Part shown: positions 25,653 to 33,976 of the stretch, piece by piece | How positions within the stretch are numbered: the stretch's first letter is position 1 | How the letters are laid out: every line of letters starts with the position of its first letter | Assembly: GCA_035629025.1 (NCBI GenBank) | Contig: DASPIU010000020.1 | Location: 1-64,000 of the forward strand | Origin: Stenotrophomonas_A sp035629025 | GTDB taxonomy: Bacteria > Pseudomonadota > Gammaproteobacteria > Xanthomonadales > Xanthomonadaceae | Length of the DNA stretch: 64,000 nucleotides | Direction of reading: 5' to 3' | The notes under the pieces: model-generated | What the model was told of the DNA's origin: nothing | Databases searched by the model: none | The model's input: only the letters and a program-made list of their open reading frames with translations | Translations under genes and position numbers: made by a program

Positions 25653-25759
25653 GGCGGCCGGGGGCAAACCCTTTCGGGACACGCGGTGAACCCCTCCCTG
25701 GGGCTCGATGGCGCCATCCATGGCGCCAACGGTCCCGAAAGGGTTTACCCCCGGCCGCC
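25653..25759. repeat. Long hairpin element with internal GGCGCC palindrome
   Basis: The arms at 25653-25680 and 25732-25759 are complementary over 28 bases with a single mismatch. The loop contains the nested palindrome TGGCGCCATCCATGGCGCCA. It lies in the 870-bp gap between the RavS-like and RavR-like genes. Structure resembles the 62.7-62.8 kb element but the sequence differs. Confidence 0.8.
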
Positions 25760-25830
25760 CGACACATCATCGCGACCGGACACGAAAGCGAAGCTCTATG
25801 TCAGACCCGCACCCACGGTCTGGCTGCACT

Positions 25831-25853
25831 GTAGGAGCGGCTTCAGCCGCGAC
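25831..25853 (+). repeat. Single REP
   Basis: An unpaired GTAGGAGCGGCTTCAGCCGC palindrome followed by GACC. Same family as the paired REPs elsewhere in the window. Confidence 0.8.
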
Positions 25854-25888
25854 CGCACGGTACCCGGGGAGGGGGATGCAAGGTATGT

Positions 25889-26208
25889 CTACGCCAACTC
25901 GGCGCTCATCAAAGCGCGGCGGCGATCGCGATTGATCTCCCAGCCCGACCTGCGTTTGCGGCCGGGCTTGCGCGCGTCGACGGGGCCGGCAGGCGGTGCG
26001 ATCAGCGTGATCGTGAGCTTGCCAGCTCGCCCCTGATGCTGACGCGGCTGCCAACGCCCAGGCCAAGCTCCTCTAGCCACAAGCCGCGCAAGCGGAGCAT
26101 CGGGACCCAGCGGTCACGCACTTCGTAGTAGATCGAGTGGACCGTGCATTGTTGGGCAGGGCGTGCAGTGAGGGGGCAGGCATGGCGCAACCCAATGGAG
26201 GCGAACAC
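25889..26208 (-). pseudogene. SymE-like toxin gene, frameshifted
   Basis: One frame (26208 to about 26035) encodes VPMLRLRGLWLEELGLGVGS, the hallmark of the SymE family (AbrB-like fold, type I toxins of the SOS response), preceded by CTVHSIYYEVRDR. The expected continuation is in another frame: GRAGKLTITLIAPPAG, read to a stop at 25889. A one-base deletion near 26033-26037 would explain both. I see no obvious antisense RNA promoter. It could be a decayed toxin or a sequencing error. The rest of this gap holds repeats and no other gene. Confidence 0.6.
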
Positions 26209-26231
26209 ACAGCCGAAGTGGGATAGATGAC

Positions 26232-26360
26232 GCGCCTTGCACCGTCCTGGCGGGGGTAGGCGTCAGTGGGCCATGGATGGCCCACGTTCGGTGACTGAGT
26301 ACAGGACGTACGCCGGAACCGAGACGCCTACCCCCGGCAGGGCGGGGCCCGCACCGCAAG
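26232..26360 (+). repeat. Hairpin intergenic element, copy C
   Basis: Third member of the family at 8-132 and 318-445. It starts GCGCCTTGCACCGTCCTGGC, has an arm GGCGGGGGTAGGCGTC with its near-complement at 26323-26340, the palindrome GTGGGCCATGGATGGCCCAC, and ends GCCCGCACCGCAAG. Shared boundaries with copies A and B define a discrete mobile-like unit of about 125 bp. Confidence 0.7.
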
Positions 26361-26445
26361 CCGACGTGACCCACCGCCCGGTGCACGCTCGGCAGGGCCG
26401 GGCCCGCACCGCAAGCCGACGCGACCCACCGCCCGCTGCACGCTT
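26336..26445 (+). repeat. 55-bp tandem duplication
   Basis: Two head-to-tail 55-bp units (26336-26390 and 26391-26445) beginning GGCAGGGC and ending TGCACGCT, with about five differences. The first unit contains the end of hairpin element C, so the element's tail was duplicated. Confidence 0.75.
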
Positions 26446-26447
26446 TG

Positions 26448-26475
26448 AAAAGGGGGCGCGGGGGCGAAGCCCCCG
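26448..26475 (-). terminator. Terminator downstream of the RavR-like gene
   Basis: On the minus strand a CGGGGG-CTTCG-CCCCCG hairpin (26459-26475) about nine bases after the stop is followed by CGCCCCC and a short T run (26448-26450). Confidence 0.6.
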
Positions 26476-26483
26476 AGAAAACA

Positions 26484-28214
26484 CTACCCCCCCGCATCAC
26501 GCCCCTTGCGCAACTCATCATGCGTGCGGAACGCCTGCCGGATGTGCTCGCGCAACTCGTCGTCATTCCACGGCTTGGTCAGGAACCGATAGATCGCGCC
26601 GCGGTTGATCGCCTCGGTCACCGTCGCCAGATCCGTATAGCCGGACAGCACCAGCCGCACCGTGTCCGGGTACAGCATCTTCACCCGGCCCAGGAACTCG
26701 GTGCCGCTCATGTCCGACATGCGCTGGTCCGACAGGATCACCTGCACATCGTTGGTCGCCAGCAGGTCGAAGGCGTCGCGCACGTTGCCGGCGGCCAGGA
26801 TCCGGTAGCCATCGCGGCGGAACAGGCGCACCAGCGAACGCAGCACGTTTTCCTCATCGTCCAGCAGCAGCAACGTGCGGTCCGGGCGCGTCTCGGCAAA
26901 CGACTCCGGGCGCAGGTAGCGGCGGCGCAAGGCCATGCCCGCCGATTCGGCCGACATCGGCTCGCCGAACATGTAGCCCTGGAAGATGTCGCAATCGTTG
27001 CGGCGCAGGAAACCCAGCTGCGCCTGCGATTCGACGCCATTGGCAATCACCGTCATGCCCAGCTGATGGCCCATCGCGATGATCGCGCGTGCAATCGCCG
27101 CCTCGCGGCTGCCGGCCGGTGCGCTCTTGATGAAGCTGCGGTCGATCTTCAGCCGGTCCACCGGATAGCGCACCAGCGCACTGAGGCTGGAGTCACCGGT
27201 GCCGAAGTTGTCCAGGCTCAGGCTGATGCCCTCGTTGCGCAGGTTGCCCATCGACTCGTGGACGAAGTTGACGTTGTTGGTCAACGCGCTTTCGTTGATC
27301 TCCAGCGTCAGCGCCTGCGCCGGCACGCCGGTGGAGGTCAGCAGCGCCATCACCTCGTTGAAGAAGCTCGGCCGCAGCAGCTGCAGCGTGGACACGTTGA
27401 CGGCGATGTTGAAATCGTCAAAGCCCTGGTCGCGCCACTGCCGCGCCTGCTTGACCGCGTTCTGCAGCACCCATTCGCCCAGCTGCACGATCACCCCCAG
27501 GCGCTCGGCCGTGCGCATGAAACGCTCCGGCACCAGCATGCCCAGCGTTGGCGACTGCCAGCGCAGCAGCGCTTCCATGCCGACGATGCGGCCATCGCGC
27601 GCGCTCACCAGCGGCTGGTAGCGCAGGCGCAGCTCGCCATGCGGAATCGCATCGACGATCTGCCGCGCGATGATGCTCTCGCTGTGCGCACTGGCCGGCG
27701 AGTTGCGCGCGTACATGCGTACCGTGTTGCCGCCTTCGCGGCCGGCCTGGTAATTGGCTTCCTCGGCCTGGTCGAGCAGGGTCGACAGCTGGGTGCCGTG
27801 TTCCGGGCACAGGCTGATGCCGACGGTGCCGGTCATGAACAAGGTATACGGCAGCACCGACAGCGGCAGTTCGATCTGCTGGCGGATCTGCTCGGCGAAG
27901 TCTTCCGGCAGCGGCGTGCCGTCCTGGCGCGGCGCCACGATCACCATCTCGTCGCTGCCATGCCGCCATAGTCGCCCGCGCGTACCGAGGAAGCCCTGGA
28001 GGCGTTCGGCCAGCAGCAGCAGCGCCTGGTCGCCGATCTCGGCGCTCATGTTCTCGTTGATCGAGGCGAAGTGGTCGATGTCCACGTGCAGCAGCATCAG
28101 CGGCACGCCGCCGGAAGCGGCGGCATCGACCAGCCGCAGCAGTTCGGGGTTGCCCGCGCCCAGTCGTTGCGGCTTGCTGGTTTCCAGTCCGGGCGGCATT
28201 GCGGGGTTCCACAT
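26484..28214 (-). CDS. ravR: GGDEF-EAL-receiver protein, RavR-like
   Basis: A 576-residue protein with an N-terminal GGDEF-like domain (about 25-165), EAL domain (about 185-430) and C-terminal receiver (about 450-565; LLLLDDEEN, Asp in LSDQRMSDMSG, LTKPW). This unusual order matches Xanthomonas RavR, a c-di-GMP regulator of virulence and motility. The GGDEF site is degenerate (HGSDE). The EAL motif is present (MEALLRW), but two catalytic positions differ: DNFGTG in place of DDFGTG and ANGVE in place of AEGVE. Whether it hydrolyses c-di-GMP is therefore doubtful. The ATG at 28214 lies five bases after the upstream kinase stop; a longer frame would overlap that gene by 67 bases. Confidence 0.82.
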   Translation of the reverse strand: MWNPAMPPGLETSKPQRLGAGNPELLRLVDAAASGGVPLMLLHVDIDHFASINENMSAEIGDQALLLLAERLQGFLGTRGRLWRHGSDEMVIVAPRQDGTPLPEDFAEQIRQQIELPLSVLPYTLFMTGTVGISLCPEHGTQLSTLLDQAEEANYQAGREGGNTVRMYARNSPASAHSESIIARQIVDAIPHGELRLRYQPLVSARDGRIVGMEALLRWQSPTLGMLVPERFMRTAERLGVIVQLGEWVLQNAVKQARQWRDQGFDDFNIAVNVSTLQLLRPSFFNEVMALLTSTGVPAQALTLEINESALTNNVNFVHESMGNLRNEGISLSLDNFGTGDSSLSALVRYPVDRLKIDRSFIKSAPAGSREAAIARAIIAMGHQLGMTVIANGVESQAQLGFLRRNDCDIFQGYMFGEPMSAESAGMALRRRYLRPESFAETRPDRTLLLLDDEENVLRSLVRLFRRDGYRILAAGNVRDAFDLLATNDVQVILSDQRMSDMSGTEFLGRVKMLYPDTVRLVLSGYTDLATVTEAINRGAIYRFLTKPWNDDELREHIRQAFRTHDELRKGRDAGG

Positions 28215-28219
28215 GGGGA

Positions 28220-30322
28220 TCAACGTCCGTTGTCGCGGGCGGCCGGTTCGCCAGCCGCCTGGTAGGGCAGGTGCAGGCGCACGCAAGTGCCCGCGCCCGG
28301 GGCCGATTCTATCGTCAGCGTGCCGCCGGCCGTCTGCGCGCGTTCACGCATCACCACCAGGCCCAGGCCGCGTGGGCCTTCGGGCTCGAAGCCGTCGCCG
28401 TCATCGCGCACCTCCAGGTACAGGCCGCCGCTGTCGTGGTCGTGCAGCACCAGGTTGACCTCACCGGCGCAGGCATGGCGCAGCACGTTGGTCAGGCTTT
28501 CCTGGGCAATGCGGAAGCAGGCCTGCTCGATCTCGTTGCTCGGCCGCTGGCGCAGGGTCTGCACGTCCAGTTCCAGGCGCTGCGGCTTGCCGCGGAACAG
28601 GGCCGAGGCCTGCCAGCGCAGCGCCGCCTCCAGGCCCAGCGCGTCGAGCTGCGGCGGGCGCAGCAGCATCGACAGGTTGCGCAGCTTGGTCACGGTGCTG
28701 TCGGCCAGCTCGACGATCTCCTGCAGGTTCTCGATGCGCGCCACCGGCTCGTCTTCCTCCATGGCCGCGTGCGCGGACAGCTTCATCGCGGTGATGGCCT
28801 GGCCGATGTCGTCGTGCAGGTCGCGCGAGATGGCGCGGCGCTCGTCCTCCTGCAGCGAGAACAGGCGCTTGGCCATGGCCTGCAGTTCGAGGTTGCCGGC
28901 GGCCAGGGCATCGCGCATGCGTTCGGGCTCGCTGAGGTCGCGCACCACCAGCAGGCGGCAGTCGCGGCCGCCGTAGCGCACCGCGCCCACCGACAGCCCG
29001 GCCTGGAACACGCTGTGGTCGCGCCGGCGCATGCGCCGCGCCGCGGACACCTCGCCGCGCGGCTCGGCACCGGCCAGCTGCTCGCGCACCAGCGGCAGGT
29101 CGGCCTCGCTGACCAGCGCCGACAGCGGCTCGCCCAGCAGCGACTCGCCGGGGTAGCCGAACTGCCCGGCGCAGGCCGGGTTGGCGTACATCACGCATTC
29201 GTCGGAAAGAATCATCACCCCGTCCGGCAGCACCCGCACCAGTTCGCGGAACTGTTCCTCGCGCTCACGCAGCAGGCGCCGCGACTGCTCGCGCTCGGTC
29301 ACGTCCTGCAGGGTGCCATGCACGCGTCGGCGCCCGTCGGCGCCGGTGCCGCTTTCGGCGCGCAGGTGGACCATGCGGGTCTGCCCGTCGCCGGCGATCA
29401 GGGGCAGCAGCACGTCGATCTGCACGGTGCCGGCGCCACACATGTCGTCGATGAGGCGGTCGATGCGCACCTGGGTGACCAGGTCCACGCCCGCCAGCAG
29501 TTCCTCGAAGCGGTGCCAGCGCTGGTTCTGCGGCGGCGGGCGGCCGACGATGCGGTACACCTCCGGCGAGAAACGGCCCTGGCCGGTGGCCGGGTCCAGC
29601 TCCCAGGAGCCGAGCCGGGCAATGCTCTGGGCTTCTTCCAGCAGGTCAAGCAATTCGGCGCGCTGGCGCGCGGCGCGACGTTCGGCGCTGCGGTCTATCG
29701 CCACCACCAGGCGCGCCTGGCCCTCGGGCACCGACAGCGGGCTGCTGCGCACCTCCACATCGCGCAAGCCATTGCGGGTGAGCAGCGATTCGGTGAGTAC
29801 GCAGTCCTCGGCTGGCGCATCGCGCAGGTGGGCGATGATCTCGTCCAGGCGCTCGCGTTCGCTGGCCGGCCACACCGCATCCAGGCGCAGGCTGAGGAAT
29901 TGCTCGCGGGTAAAGCCGAAGAAGGCCAGCGCGGCGGGGTTGGCATCGAGGATGCGCAGCGTCTGCAGGTCATAGGCCCACACCGGGCAGGGCAGGGCGT
30001 GGAACTGCTCGTGCAGCTGCGCCTGCGAGCGGGCCAGCAGTGCGTGTTCCTGTTGCAGCACGCCGGCCAGTCGGCGCAGCGCGTAGTGCAGCAGCAGCGC
30101 CGACACGACCACGAAGGCCGCGCCGCTGAGCATGACCAGATGCGGGGCGCTGGCCGGGGCGGGTCGGGCCAGCCGCACCAGGGTGTCGCCGGCCAGCAGC
30201 CAGGTCAGGCCAAGCGCCAGGTAGCAGCCGGTCAGGACCCAGATGCCCGAGCGCAGGCGGCGGGCAAGCCTTTGCCCGGACACGGGCAGGGTCGGCAAGG
30301 AGCGGCTGCGGTCGTCGGTCAT
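28220..30322 (-). CDS. ravA: Multi-PAS membrane histidine kinase, RavA-like
   Basis: A 700-residue kinase with two membrane segments (about 25-45 and 64-84) and then three PAS-type regions (about 105-210, 225-340, 350-470). Next come a HisKA_3 dimerisation domain with the phospho-His in ISRDLHDDIGQAITAMK (about 502-518) and a HATPase (LTNVLRHA, DDGDGF, GLGLVVMRERA). HisKA_3 kinases normally pair with NarL-type regulators, such as the orphan one at 507-1172. Its position directly upstream of the RavR-like gene (5-base spacing) suggests RavA. The ATG at 30322 is one of several candidates and has no strong ribosome site. Confidence 0.75.
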   Translation of the reverse strand: MTDDRSRSLPTLPVSGQRLARRLRSGIWVLTGCYLALGLTWLLAGDTLVRLARPAPASAPHLVMLSGAAFVVVSALLLHYALRRLAGVLQQEHALLARSQAQLHEQFHALPCPVWAYDLQTLRILDANPAALAFFGFTREQFLSLRLDAVWPASERERLDEIIAHLRDAPAEDCVLTESLLTRNGLRDVEVRSSPLSVPEGQARLVVAIDRSAERRAARQRAELLDLLEEAQSIARLGSWELDPATGQGRFSPEVYRIVGRPPPQNQRWHRFEELLAGVDLVTQVRIDRLIDDMCGAGTVQIDVLLPLIAGDGQTRMVHLRAESGTGADGRRRVHGTLQDVTEREQSRRLLREREEQFRELVRVLPDGVMILSDECVMYANPACAGQFGYPGESLLGEPLSALVSEADLPLVREQLAGAEPRGEVSAARRMRRRDHSVFQAGLSVGAVRYGGRDCRLLVVRDLSEPERMRDALAAGNLELQAMAKRLFSLQEDERRAISRDLHDDIGQAITAMKLSAHAAMEEDEPVARIENLQEIVELADSTVTKLRNLSMLLRPPQLDALGLEAALRWQASALFRGKPQRLELDVQTLRQRPSNEIEQACFRIAQESLTNVLRHACAGEVNLVLHDHDSGGLYLEVRDDGDGFEPEGPRGLGLVVMRERAQTAGGTLTIESAPGAGTCVRLHLPYQAAGEPAARDNGR

Positions 30323-30470
30323 GGAGGCTCGGGGCGCCAGCGGCGGGCAACGCCTCATCTTAGAGGGTAAGCGCGGCTTTGCGGCGGGCGGCAGGCTCAA
30401 CTAATTCGCGCCGCGGCCGCTATCCAGGAGGTCCCCGCCCCCCGGGGTTCGAGATGCGGAGCTTCCGAGC

Positions 30471-33257
30471 GTGGATCCAGGCGTCATTGCAAGCTTGCTG
30501 CAGCATCCACTCACCTGTGCGGTGGTGGTGCTGGACGCGCATGGGCGGCCATTGGCCGCCAACGCCGCGGCGCAGTCGCTGGGCTTGCCGGCGACGCTGT
30601 CGCTGTACGTCGAGCAATGGGCCGACAGCCGCGAGCGCCTGCGCCGCGAGGGCGGCATGGTCGCCTGCGTGCTGCCCAATGGCCACGGCCAATGGGACGG
30701 CTGGCTGCGCGCGGTGCGCGACGAGCATGGCGCGTTGCTGGCTTTTACCCTGAGCATTCCCGAGCCGACCGGCAGCGCCGTGGCCAGCCGTTGGGAAATC
30801 GGCCTGGACAGCGCCGAGCACGGGCTGTGGGATTGGGACATCGCCGCCGATGTCGTCTATCGCTCCGAACGCTGGAAGCGGATGCTCGGCTACGACGAGC
30901 AGTCGCTGCCGCCCAACCTGGCGGCGCTGTCGGACCTGATGCACCCGGAAGACCACCCGCGGGTCAGCGAAGCCGTGCGTGCGCACCTGGCCGGCGAAAC
31001 CGACGGCTACACCGCCGAGTTCCGCCTGCGCCAGCGCGATGGCGAATGGCGCTGGATTCTCGACCGCGGTCGCGTGGTGTCGCGCAGCGCCGACGGGCGC
31101 CCGCTGCGCATGCTCGGCACGCATACCGACATCCATCGGCACAAGCTGCTGGAACAGCAGCTGCGTGAGCAGCAGGCGCAACTGGAAGAGGCCCAGCGCA
31201 TTGCCAGCATGGGCAGCTGGAGCTGGGACTGCCGTCGCGACCAGCTGTGGCTGTCGGAGGATTTCGCGCGCCAGCTGTCCCTGCCCGGGCAGCCGCTGCG
31301 GCGCGTGCGCAGCCTGCTGCGGCAACTCGCCGGCGAGGCGCGCGGCGCCCTGCGCGGCGCCTGGCGTCGCGTGCGTACGCTCGGCGAACCGCTGCATTTC
31401 GAGCTGGAACTGGGCGCCGGCGGCAGCCAGCCGCCGCAGCATGTGCGCATCTGGGCGCAGCCGGTCTTCGATGGGGATGGCCAGTTGCTGCGCCTGGTCG
31501 GCCAGGTGCAGAACGTCACCGAGCAGCGCCAGACCGATGCGCTGATCCGCTGGCGCACCGAATTGCTCAATCGGGTCTCGGCGCTGGGCCGCATCGGCGG
31601 CTGCGAGATCGAGGTCGATACCCGGCGCATGCAGTGGACCGAGGAGTGCTACCGCATCCACGGCCTGCGCAAGGAGCCGATCACCCTGGAGCAGGCGCTG
31701 TCGCTGTACACCCAGGATTCGCGCGACAACTTCGAGGCGGCGCTGCTGCGCATCGGCGACGGCGGCCTGCCCGAACAGCTGGAGCTGTGCTTCTACCGCA
31801 ACTCCGGGCAGCGGATCTGGGTGCAGGTGCTGATCGAGCTCGATCGCCGCGAGGGCCTGCCGCCGCGCTTCGTGGTGCTGTTCCGCGACATCAGCCGCGA
31901 GCGCGAGGCCAACGAGCGCATCGAACTGCTCGCCCATTACGACCGCCTCACCGGCCTGCCGAACCGCTTCCTGCTGCGCGAACGCGCCGAAGAGGCCATG
32001 GCCGAGGCCCGTGAGCGCGGGCAGACGCTGGCGATGCTGCTGGTGGACCTGGACGGCTTCAAGAGCATCAACGACTCCTTCGGCCATGCCACCGGCGACA
32101 CCTTGCTCAAGCTGGCCGCCACGCGGCTGCACCAGCAGCTGCGCAACAGCGACCTGTTCGGCCGCTTCAGCGACGATGAGTTCGTCGTGGTGCTGCGCGA
32201 CCTGTCCGAGCCGGAAGACGCCGGCCACGTCGCGCGCAAGTTGCTGGCAGCGCTGGGCGAGCCGTTGCGCAAGGACCACATCACCCTGAAGGTCAGTGCC
32301 AGCATCGGCATTGCCCTGCAGACGCCGGACCTGGGCGACTTCGACAACCTGCTGCGCGCCGCCGACGCGGCGATGTACGCGGCCAAGGAATCCGGACGCA
32401 ACACCTTCCATTACTACAGCCAGGACGTGCTGCTGCGTGCGCAGCGCCGCCTGGAGCTGGAGCACGCGCTGCACGGTGCGCTGGACCGCGAGGAATTCAC
32501 GCTGGTCTACCAGCCGCTGGTACCCACCGCCGGCGAGAGTGCGCCGGCGATCGAGGCGCTGCTGCGCTGGCAGCGTCCGGGCCATGGCCAATGCAGCCCG
32601 GCCGAGTTCATTCCCATTGCCGAGGACTGCGGCGAGATCGTGCGCCTGGGCGACTGGGTGCTGGGCGAAGCCTGCCGCCAGGCCCTGGCCTGGGACCAGC
32701 AGGGTCTGCAGTTCAGCCGCATCGCGGTGAATGTGTCGGCGGTGCAGCTGCGCGACCGTGGCTTTGCCGAGCGCGTGCTGGAGATCTGCCGTGCCAACGG
32801 CTGGTCGCCGCGGCGCCTGGAGCTGGAGCTGACCGAGTCAGCGCTGATTCGCGACAGCGACGCCTTGCGCCGCTGCTTCGACCTGTTTGAGCAGAACGGC
32901 GTGCTGCTGGCCGTGGACGACTTCGGCACCGGCTTCTCCAATCTGCATTACCTCAACCGTTTCCCGGTGCAGCGTCTGAAGATCGACCGCAGCTTCGTGC
33001 AGGGCATGCTGGCCGATGCCAACACCGCAGAGGTCACCCAGGCCATCGTGCATCTGGGTCATGCCTTGGGCATGCAGGTGGTGGCCGAGGGCGTGGAGAC
33101 CGTGCAGGAGGATGCGCTGCTGCGCCAGCAGGGCTGCGACGAGATCCAGGGATATTTCTATTCGCGGCCGCTGGCCCCGCGTGACCTGGCGCAGTGGCTG
33201 CGCGAGGCCGAGGTGGGTGGGCGGCTGGGGCAGAGATTGGCTTTGGCTTCGGGTTGA
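30471..33257 (+). CDS. PAS-GGDEF-EAL cyclic-di-GMP protein
   Basis: A 928-residue soluble protein. Several PAS/PAC regions (about 1-100, 105-230, 240-350, 360-475) precede a GGDEF domain (about 485-645) and an EAL domain (about 665-915). The GGDEF signature reads SDDEF, so cyclase activity is doubtful. The EAL domain retains all key positions (IEALLRW, NVSAVQL, ELTESAL, DDFGTG, LKIDRSF, AEGVET, QGYF), predicting an active phosphodiesterase tuned by PAS ligands. It starts at a GTG (30471) and is divergent from the RavA-like kinase. A good terminator follows. Confidence 0.85.
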   Translation: MDPGVIASLLQHPLTCAVVVLDAHGRPLAANAAAQSLGLPATLSLYVEQWADSRERLRREGGMVACVLPNGHGQWDGWLRAVRDEHGALLAFTLSIPEPTGSAVASRWEIGLDSAEHGLWDWDIAADVVYRSERWKRMLGYDEQSLPPNLAALSDLMHPEDHPRVSEAVRAHLAGETDGYTAEFRLRQRDGEWRWILDRGRVVSRSADGRPLRMLGTHTDIHRHKLLEQQLREQQAQLEEAQRIASMGSWSWDCRRDQLWLSEDFARQLSLPGQPLRRVRSLLRQLAGEARGALRGAWRRVRTLGEPLHFELELGAGGSQPPQHVRIWAQPVFDGDGQLLRLVGQVQNVTEQRQTDALIRWRTELLNRVSALGRIGGCEIEVDTRRMQWTEECYRIHGLRKEPITLEQALSLYTQDSRDNFEAALLRIGDGGLPEQLELCFYRNSGQRIWVQVLIELDRREGLPPRFVVLFRDISREREANERIELLAHYDRLTGLPNRFLLRERAEEAMAEARERGQTLAMLLVDLDGFKSINDSFGHATGDTLLKLAATRLHQQLRNSDLFGRFSDDEFVVVLRDLSEPEDAGHVARKLLAALGEPLRKDHITLKVSASIGIALQTPDLGDFDNLLRAADAAMYAAKESGRNTFHYYSQDVLLRAQRRLELEHALHGALDREEFTLVYQPLVPTAGESAPAIEALLRWQRPGHGQCSPAEFIPIAEDCGEIVRLGDWVLGEACRQALAWDQQGLQFSRIAVNVSAVQLRDRGFAERVLEICRANGWSPRRLELELTESALIRDSDALRRCFDLFEQNGVLLAVDDFGTGFSNLHYLNRFPVQRLKIDRSFVQGMLADANTAEVTQAIVHLGHALGMQVVAEGVETVQEDALLRQQGCDEIQGYFYSRPLAPRDLAQWLREAEVGGRLGQRLALASG

Positions 33258-33300
33258 AGCCGAAGGTTTTTTCGCGGTGGTTGTTTGCGTTTGAATCGCG

Positions 33301-33328
33301 CCCCCTCGTTTGAGGGGGTTTCTTTTTT
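33301..33328 (+). terminator. Rho-independent terminator
   Basis: The stem CCCCCTC / GAGGGGG with a GTTT loop and a TTTCTTTTTT tail, 44 bp after the stop of the PAS-GGDEF-EAL gene. Confidence 0.9.
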
Positions 33329-33388
33329 GGGGAAGGGGTGGGCTGCGGTCGCCCTGTGCGGCGGAGCCGTTGTTTGGCCGGAGCCGTG

Positions 33389-33482
33389 GTAGGAGGGGCT
33401 TCAGCCCCGACCGGGCGGCACTGCGATCAGCCAGATCACGGTCGCGGCTGATGGCCGAGAAGGCCACAAGAGCCGCTCCTAC
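33389..33482. repeat. REP pair
   Basis: GTAGGAGGGGCTTCAGCCCC at 33389-33408 and a partly degenerate facing copy ending AGCCGCTCCTAC at 33482. First of two REP pairs in a 400-bp gap that otherwise holds no gene. Confidence 0.82.
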
Positions 33483-33531
33483 GGTGCATCCATCAGGCGC
33501 CCAGGGCATCCGGAATGCTGCTGGGGCCGTT

Positions 33532-33606
33532 GTGGGAGGGGCTTCAGCCCCGACCGGGCGGAGTCGCGATTTGTCAGGTCACGGTCGCGGCTGAAGCCGC
33601 TCCTAC
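33532..33606. repeat. REP pair
   Basis: GTGGGAGGGGCTTCAGCCCC at 33532-33551 faces CGGCTGAAGCCGCTCCTAC, ending 33606. Downstream (33607-33665) short phrases like GTGCACCCATC recur irregularly; they are not a CRISPR. Confidence 0.82.
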
Positions 33607-33668
33607 AGTGCACCCATCGGCAGTGCACCCGTCGGGGGCGCGCCGATCGGGAATGCACCCATCAGGCA

Positions 33669-33878
33669 TCAACGCGACGATCCCATCACCTCATCGCCGG
33701 CCAATCCCAGATCCCATGCCAGATGCGCCAGCAACGGATCGGTCGGCGCGGTCGCCGGCGGCAATGCCGCCACCAGCTGCGCGAGCTCACGGCGCGCGGC
33801 GGCCTCCACAGCAGCCAGCGCGGCATTGGCATGGCCGGCGGCGGGTGGTGTCGAGCCAGGTGCAGGCAAGTCAGTCAT
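33669..33878 (-). CDS. Small hypothetical protein
   Basis: A possible 69-residue Ala/Pro/Leu-rich protein (AALAAVEAAARRELAQLVAA helix, then PLLAHLAWDLGLAGDEVMG). It follows the MCP gene on the same strand but beyond a terminator-like hairpin. No clear ribosome-binding site precedes the ATG at 33878, and composition is generic for GC-rich sequence, so it may not be a gene. Confidence 0.35.
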   Translation of the reverse strand: MTDLPAPGSTPPAAGHANAALAAVEAAARRELAQLVAALPPATAPTDPLLAHLAWDLGLAGDEVMGSSR

Positions 33879-33930
33879 GGCAGGGAGGACAAGGGCTACG
33901 GGCAAAAGAGAAGTATCGGAGTCCACAAAC

Positions 33931-33956
33931 GCAAATCCCCGACCGAAGCCGGGGAC
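33931..33956 (-). terminator. Terminator of the MCP gene
   Basis: On the minus strand a GTCCCCGGC-TTCG-GTCGGGGA hairpin with one mismatch is followed by TTTGCGTTTG, 21 bp after the MCP stop. Confidence 0.65.
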
Positions 33957-33976
33957 CTGCCTGCGGCGCACAACGA

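Noticed and set aside
25610..26483. Insertion sequence remnant in the 870-bp gap
   Set aside because: No transposase fragment or target duplication was visible; the gap is explained by repeats and the SymE-like pseudogene.
28215..28286. Longer N-terminus of the RavR-like protein starting at 28286
   Set aside because: It would overlap the kinase gene by 67 bases and adds a Pro/Arg-rich segment without domain character; the ATG at 28214 is spaced normally.
33607..33668. Short recurring GTGCACCCATC phrases as a possible CRISPR
   Set aside because: Units are about 11 bases with irregular spacing and no constant repeat-spacer pattern.
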